Shown here: positions 1-6,502 of the stretch, piece by piece
Layout of the letters: each line of letters starts with the position of its first letter
How positions within the stretch are numbered: position 1 is the stretch's first letter
Assembly (NCBI GenBank): GCA_965216135.1
Contig: CBDCFL010000010.1
Coordinates: 1 to 19,251, forward strand
DNA from: CBDCFL01 sp965216135
GTDB lineage: Bacteria; Pseudomonadota; Alphaproteobacteria; Rhodobacterales; Rhodobacteraceae
Reading direction: 5' to 3'
Length of the DNA stretch: 19,251 nt
Translations under genes and position numbers: made by a program
Notes under the pieces: model-generated
Database searches by the model: none
Seen by the model: the letters and a program-made list of their open reading frames with translations, nothing else
Told to the model about the DNA's origin: nothing

Positions 1-115
1 GCGGCAAGAAGGTCCATACGCCCAATGCAATCGACACGACGATCGGCAGGCAGGAAACGAGCATCATCGATTTTTGAATTGGCAAGGCCAACAAGCGGCT
101 GGGCAGGTTAATCAT
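1..115 (-). CDS. 5' end of an unidentified, probably membrane protein (partial)
   Basis: An ATG read leftward from 115 stays open to the window edge for 38 codons. It starts MINLPSRLLALPIQK and is followed by a hydrophobic stretch (about residues 17-38, including SCLPIVVSIALGVWTFLP) that could be a first membrane segment. A short basic leader with LPSR before a first membrane helix loosely resembles the N-termini of CapD/FlaA1-like nucleotide-sugar dehydratases, but that resemblance is weak and the product is not identified. No convincing ribosome binding site is visible: only a GGAAA about 15 bases upstream. The reading is supported mainly by the hydrophobic pattern and could be accidental. 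Confidence 0.3.
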   Translation of the reverse strand, partial: MINLPSRLLALPIQKSMMLVSCLPIVVSIALGVWTFLP

Positions 116-373
116 AAGCGCAACGATGGAAATTTCCGACCGGTCAGACCATGTGCGCTGAAGGCTTTCAGAATGGATAACGTGGCAAAGCGGCCTCAGG
201 CGCGCCGATGTTAGGGCGGCAAATTCTTGCCTTGAGCCTGGATCTAGCTGGAGTCCGCGGTGCAGTTATCATGCCCCGTGCAACCGCGTATGTCCGATGG
301 CACGGCCAATTGCCGGCCCTTAAAAAGAGCGTTGCGATGGCCAGAGTTGCATGGTGTTCTTGGGATGGGTTAA
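116..373. other. Intergenic stretch left of the IS element, no gene recognised
   Basis: About 260 bases between the leftward partial gene and the IS1595 insertion hold no reading frame with recognisable protein features. Before the insertion this was the upstream region of the phospho-lyase gene at 1637, so the original promoter of that two-gene unit probably lies here. A half-match to the AglR palindrome (CAAAGCG at 186-192) is present but is expected by chance. Confidence 0.5.
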
Positions 374-381
374 TTCATCAT
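374..381 (+). repeat. Target site duplication, left copy (TTCATCAT)
   Basis: The octamer TTCATCAT directly abuts the left end of the IS1595-family element and is repeated exactly at 1615-1622 against the right end. Eight-base duplications are the usual product of IS1595-family transposition. Confidence 0.9.
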
Positions 382-419
382 GAGGCTTATCCCTCTGACC
401 CCGGTTTGACGACATGTTG
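382..419 (+). repeat. Left terminal inverted repeat of the IS1595-family element
   Basis: Aligned without gaps to the reverse complement of 1577-1614, 26 of 38 positions match. Shared blocks are GGCTT, TCCCT, CCGGT and ATGTTG at the same offsets from each end. The outermost two bases differ between the ends. Confidence 0.85.
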
Positions 420-463
420 GGTTTGCGGTTGCCATCGGCAGGATGTTCGCCTAATGTTCTGTC

Positions 464-1402
464 ATGCCCAGCCGCTGGAAATACGACCGCCCGATGTCCC
501 GCGCCGCCTTCGAGGCGCGCTTTCCCGATGAAGCCTCCTGCGCCCGGCATCTCGCAGCCAAGCGCTGGCCCGACGGCTTCGTCTGCCCCGCCTGCGGCCA
601 TGACAGGGGATGGGGACTGAAGCGTCGCCGGGCGAGCTGGGAATGTGCGGCCTGCGGGAAGGAGACTTCGGTGACCGCAGGCACGATCATGCACCGCAGC
701 CACTTGCCCCTGAAGACCTGGTTCATGGCCGTTCACATCGTGACCAGCCACTCGAACGGTATCTCCGCCCTGCAACTCCAGGCCCAGCTCGGGCTCGGCA
801 GTTACAAGAGTGCCTGGCTCCTGCTACACAAGCTGCGCCGTGCCATGGTCGATCCGGATCGCAGCCTGCTTGAGGACCTGGTCGAGATCGATGAGGCCAC
901 CCTACCGTTCCGCACCGTAAAAGACCCGACCGCAGGCGGGCAAGGTCGCAGCCCGCAAGGCAAGATGCGCATTGCCGGCGCGGTCGAGCTATCGCCCGAG
1001 GGCGAGCCACGTCGCATCCGGCTGGCGCCGATCGGGGATTTCTCCGCGCGCAGCCTTCATGCCTTCGTTGCCGGGACCTCGGCGCCGGGCGCGCGGGTAA
1101 TCACCGATGGCTGGAGCGGTTATTGCGGCCTGCCCGACCACGACCACCAGCCCAAGGTCGTCGGTGCAACGCTCGCCCATCTCGTGCTGACGTGGATCCA
1201 TCGTGTGTTCTCGAACCTGAAGCGCTGGGCGCTCGGAACCTTCCATGGCCTGCGCCGCGCCCATCTGCGCCGCTATCTCGACGAGTTCGTGTTCCGCTGG
1301 AACCGCCGCCGCCACACCGCAACGGCCTTCGACACCCTGCTCGGCATCGGCACGCGCCTCCGACCCGCCGACTACCGCGACATCGTCGGACAACGCGGCT
1401 GA
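464..1402 (+). CDS. IS1595-family transposase (ISXO2-like DDE domain)
   Basis: This is a 312-residue transposase with the family's two-part layout. The N-terminal region has the RWPDGFVCPACG signature (about 34-45) and a zinc ribbon formed by CPAC (41-44) and CAAC (61-64). The catalytic ISXO2-like domain follows, with acidic residues at D143 (VEIDEAT) and D215 (VITDGWSGY). At the position where many relatives carry the third acidic residue before LKR, this protein has H246 in WIHRVFSNLKRW. The later motif YLDEFVFRWNRRR (271-283) is typical of the family. The ATG at 464 lacks a clear ribosome binding site. An internal ATG at 494 (MSRAAFEARFPDE) is an alternative start that would still include the zinc ribbon. 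The gene occupies most of a 1233-bp IS and appears intact. Confidence 0.92.
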   Translation: MPSRWKYDRPMSRAAFEARFPDEASCARHLAAKRWPDGFVCPACGHDRGWGLKRRRASWECAACGKETSVTAGTIMHRSHLPLKTWFMAVHIVTSHSNGISALQLQAQLGLGSYKSAWLLLHKLRRAMVDPDRSLLEDLVEIDEATLPFRTVKDPTAGGQGRSPQGKMRIAGAVELSPEGEPRRIRLAPIGDFSARSLHAFVAGTSAPGARVITDGWSGYCGLPDHDHQPKVVGATLAHLVLTWIHRVFSNLKRWALGTFHGLRRAHLRRYLDEFVFRWNRRRHTATAFDTLLGIGTRLRPADYRDIVGQRG

Positions 1403-1576
1403 TCCCGGCAGGCCGGGCGCCAGCCACCGCCCGCCCTCCGATCCACCTCAATCAGGGCCGAGTGCCGGCCCTCCAGCCTGCCTGACAGCACTCGAAACCA
1501 ACTTCCCCAAGCCCAAAAGCTCCCGCACATCGCCCGGCACGGTCCAGGAACCGTGCCTGGAACGTAGAAGGCCGAT

Positions 1577-1614
1577 CAACATCTGGTGTGACCGGAAGCA
1601 AAGGGAGAAGCCCT
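1577..1614 (-). repeat. Right terminal inverted repeat of the IS1595-family element
   Basis: Read on the minus strand from 1614 it starts AGGGCTTCTCCCTTTG and matches the left end in 26 of 38 ungapped positions. It directly abuts the second copy of TTCATCAT. Confidence 0.85.
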
Positions 1615-1622
1615 TTCATCAT
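1615..1622 (+). repeat. Target site duplication, right copy (TTCATCAT)
   Basis: This is an exact copy of 374-381, directly flanking the right end of the IS element, and lies 14 bp before the phospho-lyase ATG. Confidence 0.9.
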
Positions 1623-1636
1623 TTTGGACCGGTGCG

Positions 1637-2937
1637 ATGGCGGACAATGCAGAGCTGACTGAACGGCGCGCCCGCCTGCTGGGCCCAAATGTCGCGACCT
1701 TTTACGACGAGCCCGTGCATATCGTGCGCGGTCAGGGTGTGTGGCTTTGGGATGCCGAAGGGCGGAAATACCTCGATTGTTACAATAACGTCGCCCATGT
1801 CAGCCATGCCAACGAGCGGGTGGTCGAAGCCATCCGATCCCAGGCCGCAACGCTGAACACGCATACGCGATACCTGAGCGAGACAATCCTGGATTATGTC
1901 GAGCGCCTTACCGCGACATTTGATGCGCCGCTGTCGAGCGCCATCCTGACATGCACCGGTTCAGAGGCCAACGACATCGCGCTTCGCATGGCCGAAGCAG
2001 CGACAGGTAACCGGGGCATCATCGCGACCGATTACACCTATCACGGCAACACCGCATTGGTTAGCCAATTGTCACGGTCAAATGCACCGGCTGGCGGGTT
2101 CGGGTTGGATCAGTTTGTCCGGTTTGTGCCCGCGCCGGACAGCCTGCGCCCATTGGGGGGGGGGTCGCCGGGGAGAGCCACGCGCAGACCTTCGCGGCAG
2201 CGGTGAGCGAGCAGATTGGGGAATTGCAGCGCGCGGGACACGGGTTTGCCGCGATGATCCTGTGCCCGTACTTTCTGAACGAGGGATTTCCGTCGCTCGA
2301 TGCCGGTTGGCTGCAACCGGCGGTTAAGGCCGTCAAAGATGCTGGCGGCCTGATCATAGCCGACGAGGTTCAGCCCGGATTTGGCCGTTTAGGCAGCCAC
2401 ATGTGGGGGCATCAGTTTCGCCGGTTCACCCCCGACATTGTAACGATGGGCAAACCGATGGCCAACGGTCATCCGGTGGGCGGGGTGGTGACAAGTGCCG
2501 GGATTATGGCAGAATTTCGCGAAACATTCCGTTATTTCAATACCTTTGGTGGCAACCCGGTGTCCTGCGCGGCCAGCATGGCGGTGCTGGACGTTCTAGA
2601 GGATGAGCACCTGATGGCCAATGCTGCGCGCGTCGGCCAATATGCGCTTACCCGGCTTACCGAGCTGGCACGGAACCATGAGATAATCGCGGATGTCCGC
2701 GGCCGGGGATTGATATTCGGTGCTGAATTCGTGACCGACCGCGCTACTCTGAACCCCGCCACCGGTCTTGTGCACCGCATTGTCAATGAAATGCGCCAGC
2801 GCGTCGTACTTTTGTCAAGCGTCGGACGCCACAAAAACATGCTCAAAATCCGACCGCCAATGCCGTTTTCAAATGACGATGTCGATCTGTTGATAGAGAC
2901 GCTGGCAATCGTTCTCGAAGGACTGTCGGATGAGTAA
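1637..2937 (+). pseudogene. Class III PLP enzyme, ethanolamine-phosphate/phosphohydroxylysine phospho-lyase type, frameshifted
   Basis: Two frames (1637-2206 and one reading to 2937) join across a run of ten G at 2155-2164. One extra base there would restore a single protein of about 433 residues. The N-terminal part has YDEPVHIVRGQGVWLWDAEG, CYNNVAHVSH and TCTGSEANDIALR. The C-terminal part has IIADEVQPGFGR, the PLP-binding lysine in TMGKPMANGHPVGG (about K273), FGGNPVSCAA and a tail motif LKIRPPMPF. TMGKPMxNGHPV, the NNVAHVxH motif and the LKIRPPMPF tail resemble the AGXT2L-type ammonia-phospho-lyases more than ordinary aminotransferases. These act on phosphoethanolamine or 5-phosphohydroxylysine, releasing ammonia and phosphate and leaving an aldehyde. 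The downstream kinase starts 2 bp after the stop, which supports this reading. The start at 1637 fits family N-termini (ERRARLLGPN), but there is no strong ribosome site and an IS lies 14 bp upstream. The break may be a sequencing error, a real mutation or slippage, so the gene may be functional. Confidence 0.8.
2155..2164 (+). repeat. Run of ten G at the frameshift point
   Basis: The homopolymer lies inside the phospho-lyase gene exactly where the frame is lost. Reading it as 11 (or 8) G joins DSLRPL to VAGESHAQTFAAAVSEQ and restores the whole protein. With ten G, translation ends at 2206. A tract this long is prone both to slippage in vivo and to miscounting in sequencing. Confidence 0.85.
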
Positions 2938-2939
2938 AC

Positions 2940-3872
2940 GTGATTGAAGTTGCCCAGGCGGCGCTGGAATGCTGGGGGCTCGCCGACGCAAAACTGAGCC
3001 TTGCCGCAGCGCGCGAAAATCATGTGTTCCGTGTTCACACTGCAGATGGTGATTTTGCGCTCAGGGTGCATAGGCGCGGATACCGCAGCGACGCAGAGCT
3101 GAATTCAGAGCTCGACTGGATGACCATGGTTGCAGCGGGCGGCCTATGGGTGCCGCGCCCCGTGGTGCTGCCCAGTGGCGGGTGGCTGACCGAATGTCGC
3201 GGCTATCAGATTGACCTTCTAAGCTGGTGCCCGGGCGACACCCTGACCGCGACAATCGAGCCCGACGGCGTCAGCCGGGGCCTGCCGCATCTGAGCAGGC
3301 TTGGCGAGACGATGGCAAAGCTGCATCTGCTCTCGGACGCCTGGGAGCGGCCAGAGAAATTTGACCGGCCAAAATGGGATCACGACGGTTTGCTGGGCGC
3401 AGCCCCTCTTTGGGGGCGGTTTTGGGCAAATCCGACGCTGGATCGCGATGATCACATCGCGCTGCAGGATTTTCGCGATCGCGCGTCGCACCGTCTGATC
3501 GCGTGTCAGGATGAATTGGATTTCGGCCTGATCCATGCCGACCTGATCCCCGACAATGTGCTTGTCGATAACGACCGCCTTCACCTGATCGATTTCGACG
3601 ATGGCGGGTTTGGCTACCGGTTGTTTGAGCTTGCCACGGCCCTTATCCGCTATATCGAGATGCCCGAATATGAGGCGATCAAGCAAGCGCTTCTGGAAGG
3701 TTACCTACAACATCGGATGATTGATCTGTCACATTTCGACTTGTTCATGGGCCTGCGGGCAGTGACCAATCTCGGCTGGATCGCAGACCGGCTGACCGAG
3801 GCGGGCGCGCGCGAACGCAATGAAAAAGCCATACGCATTGCCAGAAAACTGGCCCTGGCACCGGACTTTTGA
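2940..3872 (+). CDS. APH-fold kinase, hydroxylysine kinase-like (putative amino-alcohol kinase)
   Basis: This 310-residue protein has the aminoglycoside/choline kinase fold. The catalytic loop reads LIHADLIPDNVLV, with H199, D201 and N206, and the metal-binding motif LIDFDDGGFG has D218. An N-terminal small lobe (FRVHTADGDFALRVHRRGY, about 30-50) supplies the nucleotide-binding lobe. It starts with GTG 2 bp after the stop of the phospho-lyase gene, so translation is probably coupled. Human HYKK (hydroxylysine kinase) belongs to this fold, and its product is consumed by a phospho-lyase of the type encoded just upstream. Bacteria are also known to carry the two domains fused. The pair is therefore inferred to phosphorylate an amino alcohol, such as 5-hydroxylysine or an ethanolamine-like compound, for elimination. 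The true substrate cannot be read from sequence; homoserine- or choline-type kinases share the same motifs. The gene ends directly against aglR on the other strand. Confidence 0.75.
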   Translation: MIEVAQAALECWGLADAKLSLAAARENHVFRVHTADGDFALRVHRRGYRSDAELNSELDWMTMVAAGGLWVPRPVVLPSGGWLTECRGYQIDLLSWCPGDTLTATIEPDGVSRGLPHLSRLGETMAKLHLLSDAWERPEKFDRPKWDHDGLLGAAPLWGRFWANPTLDRDDHIALQDFRDRASHRLIACQDELDFGLIHADLIPDNVLVDNDRLHLIDFDDGGFGYRLFELATALIRYIEMPEYEAIKQALLEGYLQHRMIDLSHFDLFMGLRAVTNLGWIADRLTEAGARERNEKAIRIARKLALAPDF

Positions 3873-4910
3873 CTAAACGCTGGTTAATTGCCGCGCCGGC
3901 CCGGTCGAACGCCCAACGACAAGATCGGCCTCAAGCAAACGGCTGACCGGCCCGCTGTCGGGATGATTGATCAGCCCGATCAGCATTTCGGCCGAGATCT
4001 TTCCAGCCTCGCGCACCGACGATCTGGCGGCAGTAAAAATCGGAATATCCTGGCCGTTAGCGAGATAGGACAATTCATCGTCAAAGGTGATCACAGAAAC
4101 GTCCTTGCCCATGGTCAGGTTCAATTCCTCAATCGCGCGCCGAACGCCCAGCGCGGAAATCATCGAGGAACACAATATCGCCGTCGGCGGTTTATCCAGT
4201 CGCAGCATTTCTCGGGCCTGATGATGGCCATAAACTTCCGTCATCTCTGCGCTGCGCAACAGAGTTGGCTGGGGCCTTATGTCATGGGTCGCCAATGCTG
4301 CCAGATAGCCGAGTTTTCGGCGGTCGGCAAAGTCCATGTGATCCTGACCGTTGATCAGTGCGATGCGCTCATGGCCAAGATGCAGAAGAAACTCTGTTGC
4401 CCGCTCAAACGCCATCTTGTTGTTGACGTCCACCCAGCTGTAGGGCGCATCTATGCCGGTGGCGCGGCCGTGGACCACATAGGGCATGCCGATCGCGTTC
4501 AGCATCTCGATACGCGGATCATTCATCTTGGGCCCGTGGACGATAATGCCGTCGACCAGGCCCTTGGATGCCAGTGACCGGTAAGCGCGCTCTTCATCGC
4601 CATCCTCGACCAGCGACAACATCATGTCATAGCCGTTCTGTTTGTAGACCGAAGACGCCCCGGAGATGAAATCGCCGAATATCGGGTTCACCATTTCGTG
4701 CTGGCCGGAGACCTGGATGACATGGCCGATCATCCTGGAGCGGCCAGTGGCCAGGCCCTGCGCACGGGTGTTGGGGCTGTAGTCATGCTGGCGCGCGGCT
4801 GCCTGAACCCGGACGCGCGTTGCTTCGCGCACCTCCGGATAGCCATTGAGCGCGCGACTGACAGTTGTCTGCGACAATTCCAGTAGTTTCGCTAGTTCCT
4901 TCAGGTTCAC
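3873..4910 (-). CDS. aglR: LacI-family repressor of the alpha-glucoside operon (AglR-like)
   Basis: The protein has a LacI helix-turn-helix at its very N-terminus (VNLKELAKLLELSQTTVSRA, then LNGYPEVREATRVRV). A periplasmic-binding-protein-like effector domain follows (MIGHVIQVSGQHEM, then HLGHERIALINGQ). The GTG at 4910 gives 345 residues, the usual family length, and puts the HTH at residue 1. The only in-frame ATG, at 5084, would add 58 residues unlike any LacI leader and would translate across the agl promoter, so it is not accepted. No strong ribosome site precedes the GTG. The gene is divergent from aglE, and palindromes lie both at the operon promoter (5085-5098) and just before this start (4919-4932). 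This suggests repression of the operon and of itself, relieved by an alpha-glucoside-derived inducer. The inducer is inferred from the neighbours. Confidence 0.88.
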   Translation of the reverse strand: MNLKELAKLLELSQTTVSRALNGYPEVREATRVRVQAAARQHDYSPNTRAQGLATGRSRMIGHVIQVSGQHEMVNPIFGDFISGASSVYKQNGYDMMLSLVEDGDEERAYRSLASKGLVDGIIVHGPKMNDPRIEMLNAIGMPYVVHGRATGIDAPYSWVDVNNKMAFERATEFLLHLGHERIALINGQDHMDFADRRKLGYLAALATHDIRPQPTLLRSAEMTEVYGHHQAREMLRLDKPPTAILCSSMISALGVRRAIEELNLTMGKDVSVITFDDELSYLANGQDIPIFTAARSSVREAGKISAEMLIGLINHPDSGPVSRLLEADLVVGRSTGPARQLTSV

Positions 4911-4918
4911 CGTAAATC

Positions 4919-4932
4919 TCAAAGCGGTTTCA
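4919..4932. promoter_or_regulatory. Second, imperfect AglR operator candidate
   Basis: TCAAAGCGGTTTCA matches the perfect palindrome at 5085-5098 in 12 of 14 positions. It lies 8 bases upstream of the aglR start codon, where a bound repressor could limit its own gene. The centres of the two sites are 166 bp apart, close to a whole number of helical turns. Confidence 0.55.
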
Positions 4933-4982
4933 AATGTGTCGCCCGTGACTTCTCCAAATGTAGGATGCGCAGTCAATAAGAA

Positions 4983-5001
4983 ATTCGGAAATTTCCCGAA
5001 T
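4983..5001. repeat. Short inverted repeat in the aglR-aglE intergenic region
   Basis: The arms ATTCGG (4983-4988) and CCGAAT (4996-5001) are separated by seven bases. It lies midway between the two AglR-like palindromes and could bind another regulator. The arms are short, so chance is possible. Confidence 0.3.
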
Positions 5002-5046
5002 TCAGGCCAAATCGTCAGATTTGAACTCGAAAATGGTCGAATCCCG

Positions 5047-5077
5047 TTGACAAAAGGGGGCTTGATGGAGTTATAAA
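5047..5077 (+). promoter_or_regulatory. Predicted sigma-70-type promoter of the aglEFGAK operon
   Basis: A consensus -35 box TTGACA (5047-5052) is followed after 19 bp by TATAAA (5072-5077). The expected start of transcription falls at about 5084-5086, on the left edge of the perfect AglR palindrome. This is a classic repressor-at-promoter layout. The spacing is two bases longer than optimal. Confidence 0.55.
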
Positions 5078-5084
5078 TATCCAT

Positions 5085-5098
5085 TCAAAGCGCTTTGA
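5085..5098. promoter_or_regulatory. AglR operator, perfect palindrome TCAAAGCGCTTTGA
   Basis: This 14-bp perfect palindrome with a central CG has the form of a LacI-family operator. It starts about 8 bp after the -10 box and ends 48 bp before the aglE start, so bound repressor would block transcription initiation. Confidence 0.75.
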
Positions 5099-5146
5099 GC
5101 GCTCGGCAGCAAGCTGGCACGAGAGCGCAAACTGGGAGGACAAAAT

Positions 5147-6415
5147 ATGAAACGTCTTTTACTCGCTGGCGCAGGTGCGCTTGCGTTGACTGCTGGTGCG
5201 GTATCTGCCGAACAGGTCACCGTGTTTGGTCCATGGCTCGGGCCGGACCAGGAAAATGCCGAGGCTGTTTTGGCGGCATTTGCGACCGCATCTGGCCACG
5301 ATGTTCGTTATGTCGGTTCTGACAGTTTCGAGCAGCAAATCATGGTTGACGCCGAGGCCGGATCGGCCCCGAATGTTGCCGTCTTCCCGCAGCCGGGTCT
5401 GGCTTCTGACATGGCGTCGCGCGGATTTCTGACGGCCCTGGCCGATGGCACGGGCGACTGGGTGCGTGACAATTATGCCGCCGGGCAGTCCTGGGTCGAT
5501 CTGGGCACCTATGCCAATGCTGATGGTGCGGACGAGTTGTTCGGGTTCTTCTACAAGATCGATGTGAAATCGCTGGTCTGGTATGTGCCGGAAAACTTTG
5601 AGGACGCAGGCTATGACGTGCCGGGCTCCATGGAAGACCTCAAGGCGCTCAGCGATCAGATCGTTGCCGATGGCACCACGCCATGGTGCATTGGCCTTGG
5701 TTCTGGCGGTGCGACCGGCTGGCCCGCAACCGACTGGGTAGAAGACCTGCTGCTGAGGACGCAAACACCGGACGTTTATGACGGCTGGGTCGACAATTCG
5801 ATCCCGTTCACCGATGCGCGCATCGTCGCGGCGATCGATGAATTCGGCGCCTTTGCGCGCAACGACGACTATGTCGCTGGCGGCGCGGGCGCGGTTGCAT
5901 CGACCGACTTCCGTGACAGCCCCAAAGGCATGTTCTCATCGCCACCGCAATGCTACATGCACCGGCAGGCCAGCTTCATTCCGGCCTTCTTCCCGGAAGG
6001 CACGGTTGTTGGCGAAGACGCTGATTTCTTCTACTTCCCGTCTTACGCAAGCAAAGACCTCGGCAATCCGGTTCTGGGTGCTGGCACGCTCTGGGCGATT
6101 ACCAACGATAGCCAAGGCGCGAATGACCTGATCGCCTTCCTGCAGACACCGGAAGCGCACGAGATCTGGATGGCGCGCAAGGGCTTTTTGACGCCGCACA
6201 AGGGCGTGGATTCCTCGGCATTCGGCGACCCGACGCTGAAGAAGATGAATGACATTCTGCTTGGCGCCACCACCTTCCGCTTTGACGGCTCTGACCTGAT
6301 GCCGGGCGGCGTTGGCGCGGGGTCGTTCTGGACAGGCATGGTCGATTATGCGGGTGGAAAATCCGCAAGCGACGTTGCTGGTGAAATTCAGGCGTCCTGG
6401 GATGCGCTGAAGTAA
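5147..6415 (+). CDS. aglE: Alpha-glucoside ABC transporter, periplasmic binding protein
   Basis: This 422-residue extracellular solute-binding protein of the sugar (family 1) class is the first gene of the operon. It has an N-terminal signal peptide MKRLLLAGAGALALTAGAVSA with likely cleavage after residue 21 (AVSA/EQ). There is no lipobox cysteine, so a soluble periplasmic protein is expected. The mature part has the sugar-binding pattern VTVFGPWLGPDQENAEAVLAAF and a C-terminal MVDYAGGKSASDVAGEIQASWDAL. Ribosome site GGGAGGA (5134-5140) sits seven bases before the ATG. Gene order and sequence character match the AglE/F/G/A/K alpha-glucoside system known from Sinorhizobium meliloti, which handles sucrose, maltose, trehalose and related sugars. 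The exact ligand here is not readable. A strong stem-loop follows the gene. Confidence 0.88.
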   Translation: MKRLLLAGAGALALTAGAVSAEQVTVFGPWLGPDQENAEAVLAAFATASGHDVRYVGSDSFEQQIMVDAEAGSAPNVAVFPQPGLASDMASRGFLTALADGTGDWVRDNYAAGQSWVDLGTYANADGADELFGFFYKIDVKSLVWYVPENFEDAGYDVPGSMEDLKALSDQIVADGTTPWCIGLGSGGATGWPATDWVEDLLLRTQTPDVYDGWVDNSIPFTDARIVAAIDEFGAFARNDDYVAGGAGAVASTDFRDSPKGMFSSPPQCYMHRQASFIPAFFPEGTVVGEDADFFYFPSYASKDLGNPVLGAGTLWAITNDSQGANDLIAFLQTPEAHEIWMARKGFLTPHKGVDSSAFGDPTLKKMNDILLGATTFRFDGSDLMPGGVGAGSFWTGMVDYAGGKSASDVAGEIQASWDALK

Positions 6416-6425
6416 AAGCGAAAAT

Positions 6426-6455
6426 CGTGGGTCCGGCCTGATCGCCGGGCCCGCG
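6426..6455 (+). terminator. Stem-loop between aglE and aglF
   Basis: A 12-bp stem with two G-T wobbles (6426-6437 with 6444-6455) closes a six-base loop. There is no T-run after it, so it is more likely an mRNA-stabilising or partial termination element. Such an element would keep binding-protein mRNA in excess over permease mRNA, as is common in ABC operons. Confidence 0.6.
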
Positions 6456-6502
6456 TTGCTGCCACACTAAATTATCAATCTGGCTTAGTCCCGGAGGGAT
6501 CC

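Larger units (their letters stand above)
382..1614 (+). mobile_element. Complete IS1595-family insertion sequence, 1233 bp
   Basis: The element is bounded by imperfect terminal inverted repeats (382-419 and 1577-1614) and by an exact 8-bp duplication TTCATCAT on both sides. It holds one transposase gene (464-1402) and a GC-rich non-coding tail of about 210 bp in which no second gene is visible. GC content looks clearly higher than in the flanking catabolic genes, consistent with an outside origin. Removing the element and one duplication rejoins TTAATTCATCAT to TTTGGACCGGTGCG in front of the ATG at 1637. The insertion therefore sits 14 bp upstream of the phospho-lyase start and separates that gene from its native promoter region. 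The intact target duplication suggests a simple insertion, possibly recent, without later rearrangement. Confidence 0.9.

Noticed and set aside
185..198. Possible AglR site near the original phospho-lyase upstream region
   Set aside because: Only the half-site CAAAGCG is clean (9 of 14 overall); a 7-mer is expected by chance in a window of this size.
208..531. 107-residue plus-strand frame left of and into the IS
   Set aside because: It crosses the IS left end and target duplication, has no family features and overlaps the transposase start.
1623..1636. Longer phospho-lyase N-terminus reading through the ancestral, pre-insertion sequence
   Set aside because: After removing the IS the frame stays open to an upstream ATG, but the added residues (MVFLGWVNSSFWTGA) do not resemble family N-termini, whereas the ATG at 1637 does.
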